Of a stretch of 64,000 nucleotides of DNA, positions 54,250-63,600 are shown piece by piece. Every line of letters begins with the position of its first letter. Position 1 is the first letter of the stretch. The stretch covers positions 558,001 through 622,000 of the forward strand of contig JAHQRK010000028.1 of assembly GCA_019828595.1 (NCBI GenBank). The letters are read 5' to 3'. The position numbers were made by a program, and so were the translations under genes. This DNA comes from Aphanomyces cochlioides (Eukaryota; Oomycota; Saprolegniomycetes; Saprolegniales; Verrucalvaceae). The notes below the pieces were generated by a model. That model made no database searches, was not told where the DNA came from, and saw only the letters and a list, made by a program, of their open reading frames with translations.

Positions 54250-55321
54250 TTACGAAAGAGCGGGATAATCAGTGTATCCTTTGCTATCCGAGCCATAGAA
54301 TGTCGTCGGGTCGGCAGGGTTGAGGGCAGCATTCAATTTGAAGCGTTGGGGCAAATCTGGGTTCGCAATGAAGGGCACGCCAAACGCCACGGCATCAACT
54401 TTGCCGTCCTCAATCGCAGCACTCGCTTCCTCCTTGGTGTATCTCAGGTTCGACACGAGCGTGTTGTGAAAATGCTTGCGAAAGATGGGCTCGATGTCGC
54501 CTTGGTTGACTTGGAAAGGATCCGCGCGAAGAATGTGGACGTACGCAAGATTAAAGCGCTGGGCGATCTTGGCTACGTGCTCACTCAGGGCAATTGGATC
54601 TTCGTCCTTCATCGAGCCATGGCTGTTCAAAGGCGAGAAACGAATGCCCACTCTGTCGGATGGAACGACAGAAGTGACTGCCCCAAGCACTTCCGTCAAG
54701 AAACGCGTGCGATTTTCCAGCGAGCCGCCATACTCGTCAGTGCGAGCGTTCGCACTCGAGCGGAGGAATTGATCGATCAAGTAACCATTCGCGCCGTGGA
54801 TTTCGACCCCATCAAAGCCAGCCACTTGGACCGAATTCTTGGCGGCCTCGGCAAATTGCTGGACGATCGTTGCAATTTCAGGCTTGGTCAGCGATCGCGG
54901 CATCGTGTAGACCGTCTTGCCTTCAAGTGTATGCGCCTCGCCATCGATTGCAATCGCAGACGGGGCGACGCTCTCAGCTCCGTTGTTGTTGGCAGGATGC
55001 GCCGCTCGACCTGCGTGCCAAATTTGGGCAAAAGATTTTGCCCCCTTTGGCGTGGACAGCGTCTGTGATGTCTTTCCAAGCGAGCAATTGTTCACGGGTA
55101 TAGATGCCAGGCTCTCCTGCAAAGGCGGACGTGTCGGGGGCGATCATGCAGCACTCCGAGATGACCAAGCCCGCGGAAGCTCGCTGGACGTAGTATTCCT
55201 TCATGAGCGTGTTCGGGATATGCGTTGGACCTGCTCTCGTTCTCGTGAGAGGGACCATGAAGATGCGATTCGCCAAGTGCATCGATCCGACTTGGTAGGG
55301 TGTGAAGAGATTAGCTGGCAT
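54250..55321 (-). CDS. Old Yellow Enzyme family oxidoreductase (one frameshift)
   Basis: An FMN-dependent NADH:flavin oxidoreductase/12-oxophytodienoate reductase-like enzyme of about 357 residues. N-terminal landmarks: MPANLFTPYQVGSMHLANRI, FMVPLTRTRAG and GLVISECCMIAPD. Then FAQIWHAGRAAHP, GFDGVEIHGANGYLIDQFL with the catalytic His-x-x-Asn, ARTDEYGGSLENRTRFLTEV, VGIRFSPLNSHG, and a C-terminal FGVPFIANPDLPQRF, where FMN phosphate binds. Between KGGKI and FAQIWHAG the frame changes by one base: four A on the plus strand at 55030-55033 where three would keep the frame. This is either a disabling mutation or a homopolymer sequencing error; all else is intact. Such enzymes reduce alpha,beta-unsaturated carbonyls. 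Confidence 0.85.
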
Positions 55322-55897
55322 ATTGACCCGAGTGGAAACTTGAAAACTGCGGCGCTACATTCTCTGCCGCTATCTCCAGCGTTGATTGCCGATCATGGCG
55401 AGGACCGCAATCGGCATAAGACTTATCCGACGGGAGGCTTTGGACTAACTTTTTATAACTTATGGCCTCGACGATTTAACTAAACTCGCGCTGTCAAGGA
55501 AGGCTACAGTGCATGGCGTTAAGAGAGGATTGGCTTGTTGTCGTCGCATCCATGCACAACCAGTCCATGAGATGGGTGATCGACGTGGAGAAGATTCAAG
55601 CTGTCGTTGGATCAAGTGCGTTTTCTCTGGACAGTTCCACGCTCCTTGACTGGCTGTGGACGTCAGCGACGCGGCGGCTATAGTGAATTCAAATGCGAGT
55701 GTCAGCGAGAAGTCTTTTGAACACTGCTCAGTCGTCATCCGCAATTGTTGACAATATGACAACTGGTCAGTCCAAATTGCACTTTCAACAAATTTCGGCG
55801 CGGCAAAGTCAACAATTTCCTGCCTCGGCGTGTCAACAATTGCAAACTCCGTGGGCCCCAAGCATCCTCACCTTCATTTCACATTTTACTGGATTCC
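55322..55897. promoter_or_regulatory. upstream region of DUF1775 copy 2 with TCAACAATT boxes
   Basis: Boxes at 55741-55750 (GCAATTGTTG), 55808-55818 (GTCAACAATTT) and 55832-55843 (GTCAACAATTGC), plus an imperfect CAACAAATTTC at 55786. The block from 55757 also shares the sequence ACTGGTCA.TCCAAA with copy 3's promoter. The first 400 bp have no gene. Confidence 0.55.
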
Positions 55898-56524
55898 ATG
55901 CACGCATCTGCTCTCTTTGCCGTTGTCGCCACGTTGGCCACGACTGTGTCGGGCCACGTTGAATGCAATCCCCCTGTGGCCAAGCCGAATAGCTATTTCG
56001 TCACCGCGTTCCGAGTCCCGCATTCGTATCCTGGTGCCAAGACAACGAATGTGTCCGTGTCGATCCCTGACGGTATTGCCAGCGTCAAGCCGCGACAAAT
56101 TGGTGGCTGGGACGTCGCCTTTGAAACCAAGAAGGTCAATGGCACCGACGCGATCTCGAAAGTGACGTGGTATGGCGGTTCGTTGCCCAACGAATTGTAC
56201 CAAGACTTTGGCATTCAAATGAAGATCCCAGACTTGCCGATTGGCACGATTTTGTACTTCCCAGTGACGCAAAACACCGACCCCAACGGCACGATCGCGT
56301 GGACTTCTATCCCTGACGCCAGCGGTAAACTCGCCGATGCGTCGCATCCAGCCCCCAAAGTGACGCTCGTCAACTCGACGGACAGCGGTAGCGATGGCCA
56401 CAGCAGCAGCAATTCGACAAACGCGACAAAGGCACCAAATGCCACGACGGCCGCCCCTGCCAAGTCCAGCGCAGTTGCAGTCACCACCAGCGTCGCTGTT
56501 GCTCTCTTGGCGTTGTTTATCTAA
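55898..56524 (+). CDS. secreted DUF1775 (YcnI-like) protein, copy 2, probably GPI-anchored
   Basis: 208 residues. The signal peptide (MHASALFAVVATLATTVSG) is followed by HVECNPPVAKPNSYFVTAF, again with His at or next to the mature N-terminus. Shared blocks: FRVPHSYPGAKTTNVSVSI, GWDVAFETKKVNGTD, VTWYGGSLPNELYQDFGI, ILYFPVTQNTDPNGTIAW and GKLADASHPAPKVTLVNST. The tail is Ser/Thr/Asn-rich with several N-glycosylation sites and ends in a hydrophobic stretch (AVAVTTSVAVALLALFI) with no charged end, as expected for GPI attachment. It differs from copy 1, which lacks the tail. Likely on the outer cell surface, possibly copper binding. Confidence 0.85.
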   Translation: MHASALFAVVATLATTVSGHVECNPPVAKPNSYFVTAFRVPHSYPGAKTTNVSVSIPDGIASVKPRQIGGWDVAFETKKVNGTDAISKVTWYGGSLPNELYQDFGIQMKIPDLPIGTILYFPVTQNTDPNGTIAWTSIPDASGKLADASHPAPKVTLVNSTDSGSDGHSSSNSTNATKAPNATTAAPAKSSAVAVTTSVAVALLALFI

Positions 56525-57490
56525 CTCAATAGAAATCCTTGTTCGTGGTTCATGACGACTGACTCTTTGTACTCCCATCGCCCTTTATTTGACGGCATGG
56601 CGGTTGCAGACTTTCAAGTCGCAGTTAGGTGTTCAATATTTCCCCCCCCAAGCCTCTATCGTTAAAGGCCTTAACTATCTACTACAATGCGGGGGGCTCG
56701 GCTACAAAGGGGCAAGGATTTCCCCTTTCTCTGTGTGCACTATGATGCAAATATCCCCCCGTCCTTGTGGAAGCCAGCTGACTTGTCAAATGTTTGAATG
56801 GTCTCTTTGGTCCCAAAACTGTACGATAACGCCGCATAGAGCAAAAATTCAGCTCTCAAATGTACTTGTACGAGGATTCCAGCGTGGGCTGCATGGTTTT
56901 GAAAGATTATAGACCATTTGCCTCTTGTTGTCTTCGCCTTCATCTCTTTCATCTCCATCTTCCGACGCACTGAGAGCTCGCCCGACAATGATAACTTTAT
57001 AAACTAATAATTTATACAATGATCTGTTTTCACAGGTATTGATTATTACAGTCCCAATCGTTCAAGCAATACGTTTTCAGAGATACTGTGAAAATTAATA
57101 TCATACAAATTCCAATGCAAAAACGAACAGACGACCGGTCTCGTGGTTGAAGGTCTCCCTTCTCGTTTCCACAATCCTTGGTGAGCGTTCGTTTCAATGC
57201 ACGCTGCTGATGTAGGCCTCTTTTTGCTCTTGGTTTACAGGACGAGAGGCAATTGGGATACAGTAGTTTGTGAAATTCCAGACGGAGATTTCAAATATCC
57301 CGACTTCTTATCTGTTCATTGACACCCGCAATTGTTGAGACGACAGCCACTGGTCAATCCAAACCACCGACCTCACCTTTGCCAACGCGGAGAAATCAAC
57401 AATTTCGTGGAACATGGAGTCAACAATTGCCTGAGTCTGACTGGTGTTAGATCCATACCTTCATTGTATTAATACAACATTTTAGATCCA
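56525..57490. promoter_or_regulatory. spacer and upstream region of DUF1775 copy 3
   Basis: About 970 bp; no gene in the first 800 bp. In the last 160 bp lie boxes at 57328-57337 (GCAATTGTTG), 57396-57405 (TCAACAATTT) and 57419-57430 (GTCAACAATTGC), collinear with those of copy 2. Confidence 0.5.
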
Positions 57491-58078
57491 ATGCGCTTGT
57501 CTTCTGTTTTCTTTGCAATTGCTGCTTTGGCGACGACTGTGGCGGGTCATGTAGAATGCAATCCACCCGTGGGCACTCCCAATGGCTACTTTGTCACCCT
57601 GTTTCGAGTGCCGCATTCGTATCCTGGTGCCAAGACGATCAATGTGTCAGAGACGATCCCCGATGGCATTTCCAGCATCGAGCCCAATCAAATTGGTGGC
57701 TGGGACGCTTTGAAACGAAGAAGTCAATAGCATCGCGCGAGACGTGTTATGGCGGCTCGTTGCCCAACGAATTGTTCCAAGACTTTGGTATTCAACTCGT
57801 TGGTACAATTTTGTACTTCTTCACAACCCAAAACACGAAGCCTAATGGCACGATTGCGTGGACTTCTATCTTTTTATTCCACTGGCAAGCTCGCCGACGC
57901 AGCCCACCTGGCCCCTAAAGTGACCATTGTGAATTCCACTGACGGCACCATGTTAGCCACTTCTGCCATTGCTCCGAATACCATGACGGTAGCTCCTTCC
58001 AAATCAAGCGCTATCGCTGCTATAACCAGCCTTGTGGTGGCTCTTTTGGTTTTGTTCATGACGCGAATATCATCCTGA
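57491..58078 (+). pseudogene. DUF1775 (YcnI-like) copy 3, frameshifted
   Basis: Starts normally with a signal peptide (MRLSSVFFAIAALATTVAG) and HVECNPPVGTPNGYFVTLF, then FRVPHSYPGAKTINVSETI and QIGGWD. After that a few bases are missing relative to copy 2 and the frame ends at 57730. The family continues in another frame (YGGSLPNELFQDFGIQ), has lost about 18 bp encoding the MKIPDL segment, shifts again near 57870 and ends with a GPI-type tail (KSSAIAAITSLVVALLVLF). Closest to copy 2, so a more recent duplicate now decaying. At least three disabling events; still clearly recognisable. Confidence 0.85.
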
Positions 58079-58893
58079 ATTTGCATATCTTTAATAAAAC
58101 ATGCACATCTTTGACATTCCGCCACAAAAAGATACAATACGACCACCTCGCATGAGACAGCGTTCATGAATCAATCATCCGCACATGCCCAAACATGGAT
58201 ATAAGGGTAGGTGCTTTTCAAACAATCTCATCTTCAAATCTACTACGGCATCCAATGAACATCACGCGACAAAAGGTGCTTGGAATGATGAAAGGCCAGC
58301 ATATTGTACTTCTTGATCTTTATTCTCACATTGCACGTACAGAACGCGGCATGAAAATATTCCTATAGATAGCTTCGCATGCATTCGACTCTATCTCTAG
58401 TTAGCTCGAGTGTAAGCTGCTCGTCTCAAGTCTTGTTGAAAGGCGCAAAAAAACTTTCAGCATGAAAACTAATATTTGAATAAATTATCAAAGGTAATCA
58501 ATTATAATAGGCCAATCTTTAACTGTGAAAATTTATAACGATATCCCTTCACACTGCACGGGTAAAACCTTCCTTGCTTCCTCAATCCAATCGCTCTTTG
58601 GTCCCTGCTATAGCATGAGTCATTCGCTACTGTGTTACTCACTCGGGCATCCTTTCAACTCGAATTCAAAGCGTCATTAGGGGACTTTAGCCCCCGTCTT
58701 CATTAAAATTCCTCAAGCACCACAAGTGCAAGAAAACCCCGGCTTCTACAAGCTCTTCCAGAGGCTCTATCGACTTGGTGGCTTGCTGTACCCAACTCGA
58801 TTCCTGGCATTTTGTGGTGCTAGTTGTTTGCACCACAAGCTTGGTTGATTGCGCATTCGCCTATTGCACAAAACCAAGAGAAAGTTCAACTTC
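58079..58893. other. intergenic, about 0.8 kb, no gene seen
   Basis: AT-rich sequence downstream of the DUF1775 pseudogene. No coding frame, RNA gene or clear repeat. Confidence 0.4.
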
Positions 58894-58925
58894 TATCCGG
58901 ATGTCCGGATAGCGATTATCCGGAC
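58894..58925. promoter_or_regulatory. TATCCGGA motif triplet upstream of the ALS regulatory subunit
   Basis: TATCCGGA at 58894, TGTCCGGATA at 58902 and TTATCCGGAC at 58916, 54-85 bp upstream of the ATG at 58979. Confidence 0.5.
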
Positions 58926-58978
58926 AATCTTCCGGTGGTTAGTACCAGACTCACTTTCGAACGTGCCCAGCGGATCCA

Positions 58979-59641
58979 ATGTGGCGACGTGCACTGGCAC
59001 CGTCTTTATCGGCGGCATTTGGTCGGCGCACCTTCAATTCCGACGCGGCAAGTCGGACGCGTCGGCATGTGATTGCAGCGCTCGTCGTGAATCAAGCCGG
59101 CACGCTTGCTGAGATTGCCAATCTGTTGTCGGCCCGTGGATACAATATTGACAGTTTGGTCGTCGGCCGAACTGACGCTCCAGAACTGAGCCGCATGAGT
59201 ATTGTCGTGCACGGAACGGATGAAAACGTGTGGAACATGAAGAAGCAGCTCGACGATGTGGTTCAAGTCGCGGCTGTGAAGATCCTCACGGCCCAAGAAC
59301 ATGCCAGCGACAATCTCATTGAGCGTGATCTCATGCTTGCGAAAGTGTCGACGCGACAAACTGGTTCTCGCGGCGAAGTGATTGAATTGGCAAGTCTATT
59401 TGATGCCAAGGTACTTGATGTGACGCCCACACAGCTCATGGTGCAATTGGCCGGTACACCCACTCGTATTGAATCTTTTCTTGAATTGCTGAAACCGCAC
59501 GGAATTGTTGAGATTCATCGAAGCGGTGTGATTGCTATGGATCGCCTCATCTCCGTCACGGACCCCACCGTTGAAATCGCCTTTGACCGGCATCCAAAGG
59601 AAGTCCAAGACGTCGATACGACCATGCTCCCTCCTGGATAG
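58979..59641 (+). CDS. ILV6: acetolactate synthase regulatory (small) subunit
   Basis: 220 residues, single exon. After an Arg/Ser-rich presequence of about 28 residues (MWRRALAPSLSAAFGRRTF, a mitochondrial-type leader) comes the ACT domain: HVIAALVVNQAGTLAEIANL, LSARGYNIDSLVVGRTD and LSRMSIVVHG, then ILTAQEHASDNLIERDLMLA and a C-terminal ALS small-subunit domain (GEVIELASLFDAKVLDVTP, FLELLKPHGIVEIHRSGVIA). It binds the catalytic subunit and confers valine feedback control on the first common step of branched-chain amino-acid synthesis. One ACT domain is the fungal/bacterial type, unlike the double-ACT plant form. The catalytic subunit is not in this window. Confidence 0.95.
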   Translation: MWRRALAPSLSAAFGRRTFNSDAASRTRRHVIAALVVNQAGTLAEIANLLSARGYNIDSLVVGRTDAPELSRMSIVVHGTDENVWNMKKQLDDVVQVAAVKILTAQEHASDNLIERDLMLAKVSTRQTGSRGEVIELASLFDAKVLDVTPTQLMVQLAGTPTRIESFLELLKPHGIVEIHRSGVIAMDRLISVTDPTVEIAFDRHPKEVQDVDTTMLPPG

Positions 59642-60110
59642 ATCTAAGACACGACATTAAAGCTAAATTGAGTTTAGATGTGTATGGGTACTCTTCTTGT
59701 TCGAGCTTCAAAAGAGCTCACAGCAGACATTCGTTGGGCGTCGTGAGTCTATTCCAGAGCTCTAACTCCTGCTCCATCAAGACCACGGCAAGTTCTCCAG
59801 AGTGCCCTAGATCAGCAGTTGCTGGACCGCCGGTTTTCTTCCTGTCCCGTGGTGGAATCTCCACGGAGATCTCTGTGAGCATACAAATTTTAAGATAAAG
59901 TTAGGGTATTGCTTTTTGTGGCCACAAAGTTCAACTGCATTGCAATAGCAATACATTGTCGTCGGGTTGTAATATGACGTGGCATCCCATTGTACAAATA
60001 CATCCATTTATACAGTTTCAAGTATCCGAATATAGAGTTCTTATAGTATGATATGTCACAGGTAACCTTTGAAATTCAATGTAGCGATATTCCCATTCAA
60101 AATTGTTGCC
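59642..60110. other. intergenic, 470 bp
   Basis: No gene. The stretch ATTGCAATAGCAATA near 59941 resembles half of the palindrome at 11848. Confidence 0.35.
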
Positions 60111-60591
60111 ATGAGCTTTGTGACCAAAGTGAACCAGAAGCGATGTCTCTACGTCGGCGGTCTCGATAAAGCCGTGACGGAAGAGATACTGACTGCGGCA
60201 TTCATCCCGTTTGGACCGATCAAAGATGTACAGATTCCGATGGACTACACAACGACAACACGTACGTCTTCCTTGCCTTCATGCTGTTGAACTTGTGGCT
60301 CATATTCAACATCAGAACGCAACAAGGGATATGGCTTTGTCGAGTTTGCGAACGAGGAAGACGCCAAGGAAGCTCTCGACAACATGGACGGTCTGTACGC
60401 ACGCTCCTTCCTCACTTATGCATTTTGTAGACTCTGAATTGTACGGCAAAGTGCTCAAAGTCAACATTGCCAAGCCACAAGCACAACTCAACATGGCGGC
60501 GAATCGCGCCGTGTGGGACCAGAATCTGGACGACAAAGGCGAGGACAGCAAACCAGAGTCTACAGAGGAAGCGCCAGAAAAGTCGACATAA
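60111..60591 (+). CDS. RRM RNA-binding protein, Cyp33/PPIE-type without PPIase
   Basis: Three exons, 60111-60261, 60316-60390 and 60431-60591, give 128 residues. It is one RNA-recognition motif: RNP2 is CLYVGGL in [19 protein letters not shown]1 is KGYGFVEF, and [16 protein letters not shown] and [18 protein letters not shown] match the distinctive RRM of cyclophilin E (Cyp33). The protein ends with an acidic tail ([16 protein letters not shown]) where PPIE has its cyclophilin domain, so the isomerase part is absent. Spliceosome association is inferred from PPIE. Its stop is 42 bp from the callose-synthase stop, tail to tail. Confidence 0.88.
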
Positions 60592-60633
60592 ACAAGAAAG
60601 TCTACTACTATGTACACTCAGTTAAAGCTGAGT

Positions 60634-63600
60634 CTAGTGGGCTTTGGGAGGCAAGAGCTTGCTCTGGTGGAAATCGGTCGAGTTGGCGCGACGGACACGG
60701 TTAAAGGGGACTTGGACTTCAGTATTCTTCTGCTCCTCTTCATGGAGCATTTGTTGGAGTTTGATGGAAGCGTCTTTGAGCTCGGACAAGTCTGTGTCGC
60801 TCACATGCGCACGGCTGGACTCTTTGCCTGGCAACGTCGTCTTGTCGCCGCCGCTGTTGTTTTCACTGTCGGAGCCGTTGGTCAACGCAGCAATCACTCG
60901 CTGCTGCTCAATAATGATCTTCTTCATGTGTTGGAGCGTGAGGTCGTCTTCCGAGTCGTTCAATTTGGAGTTCGTGCGCAAAATGTCTTCAATGACAACA
61001 CCGCGACTGAGGGCATTGTTGTAGAGCAGCCACGTTTGGATCTTTCCAGGGACGACGATGGCGCTCAAGACGATGATCACGCTGAGGCAAATCAACCCGA
61101 GCAAGCAGTCATGGACAAAGAAGAGCTGGATCGCCAGTTTGTTTTCGCTGCCAAAGAACAACAACGTCCACGTTGCAAACGCAGCACTGAAGAAATAGAA
61201 GCTCACACTGCATGCGATCATGCCAGGCACATAGGAGCAGCCAGCAGCAAGCGCGGCAATGTTGAACACGACAAAGACGAGCTTCAAGAAACGCACTGTG
61301 CCCGATTCCCCAAATGGACGATTGAACAGGCTGAAGAAGAGCACCAGGTTGACAATCACCAACGCCATCATGACGGCGAACGGCAGCCACGATGACAACG
61401 CATTAATCGAGTGGTAATCGTCATGAGAAGTCAATAGCGCGTAGCCGACAATGCCATGGAGCAATCCCTTGAGAAAAACCATGGCCTTGGCCCACGGACG
61501 GAGCTTGATAAAGTAGGAATTTTCATCTTTGAACCATGCGAGCCACGATTGATTTGAGTTGCCGCCTTCGCCGCGCATCCATTGAATCCACATGCGCACG
61601 TCGAGCAAGACGTCGGACCATTCAAACGCCAAAGGATTGAACCAGAAGGGAGAGCACGTCCAGCTGAAGACAACGAGCCACAAGCTCCAAGTGAGAGCCC
61701 AATACTGCGTCGAGTTAGTGTACACGTAGTACAAAACGAGCGCCGCGGCGATTTCAAACCCAGCGTACAAGTGACTCGACGCATAAAAGCGGTACAAGTC
61801 GTCAAAGCGACTGTGTTTGGTGACGAAACCACGACCAGTCGCGCGGTATTTCGCGCCACCGGCCAAGAGAGTTTGGCCAAAGTAGAACCATTTTGTGCCA
61901 ATGTGGAAGAGGAAGTAGAACGGACCGCCAGTGACAACGACCATGAAAACTTCCGACATGGCAGCTTTAAATCCGCGCTCGACAGATATTGTAGCCAACA
62001 TGGGTGCCGTCGTCAAAAACGCAACGCTGCCAAGCATAACTTGTAAATCCGACAATATAACAGCTTCACGACCTCCAGTACCTTCCACGCCAAGCAACGC
62101 GCGCAAGACGTTGATGTAAACCAAGACGAAGACTGTCCAGATGACGAACGTCATGCTCAAGTAGAAACCAACGTGGTTGTAGTAAAAACTGAGCAGTTTG
62201 AAGAAATCCAAACGATGCGCCAAGCGGTAGACATCACGACTGAGGGATTGTTCAGCAGCACCTTGGGCCAACTTTGCTTCGAATTTGTAAATTTGTTGCA
62301 TGCCGACATCACGACCTTTGCCGCACTTGACGTATTCTGGGAATGCCACGGTACCACCACGGAGACAATTGTTGTAGCCGGCGAAAATATCTTCACTCAA
62401 GTTGATACCCTTGCTCGCCTTACTGATACCTCCACGCGTCATGAAGAAGAGTTTGTTGAATACATCAGGGTGTCCATAATGCATACGAACGCGGAGAGGT
62501 CGCGTCAACGTGCGCTGGCCAAGAGTTACGAACGAAGTTTCTTGCAACGCCATGTAATTTGCCAGGGAACTGATACTGCCGGTGAAAATATGTTCTGGGA
62601 GACCGACAATCGTGCAAGGACGCTTGCTGGCCGTGAATTCTTCAAGCAAGTTGCGCATCTTGAGCGCTTCTTCAAGATATCCATCTTGATTCATATCAAT
62701 CGTCTGCAAATGTTCACCGCGTGTAAAAATGACTGCAGCATTTTGGTTTTCAGGTTTGCCTTCGCCCAAAATTGGATTGCCAGGCAAGCGAATGCGGTAG
62801 CACTCGATCACATCGTACAAAGTTTCACTTCCCTTGATCAACACTGTGAAGTAACTCAATTCCTTCTGGTAGTTGACGCGCACTTCGTCAATGTAGCTCA
62901 CGCGAAGGTTGGGGAATCGGTGCAGCAAAAACTCAATGTCTTTGGCCTTGGGATCATTGTTGCGCTTCTGGCGACCGTACACTTGGCAGGCAACGACGTA
63001 AGTAAACTTGGACTTCACAATGTCTTCAATTGCATGGCGTGGCATATTTTCCAACTCCGCCAGCAGCCGAATCGCCGCCTCGCCGTACATAAGACCTTGA
63101 ACAGTTCGTGCAAGTGTTTGGCCTCGAAGAGATGCCCACAGACGCAGTTCTTGCACAGTGTTGGGGTCTTTCCACAAGTTCTTCTTTGGTTGAACTCGTT
63201 CGAGGAAATTTTCCCAGTCGTTCTTGTACAGAGTTTGTAGATACAGTAGCGTGTGCACGTCGAGACCATCTTGCTTGGATTCCAGATCTGCCTTTGAATA
63301 CATGATATCTTCAGCATAAAATGGAGTCATGACGGAATAACTTTGCATTTCTTCGAGGAGCGGCGCAGTTGGCATGTCCATGAAGAGCGAATTCACAAAG
63401 AAGAGCAATCGGCGACGAGCATCGTACGAACGAGGCTGTGCTTCGTTCTTTTGTAGTGTGAGAAGACCTCGCAAATGTCTGACGGCAGTAATAGAATGTG
63501 AATCGAACACGAAGAGGGTCAATTGTTCACCAGTGTACTCGTCATCCCACATGAATCCACGCTCTTGAGTCAACATCCAAGTCAATCGGTCGTTCATGGC

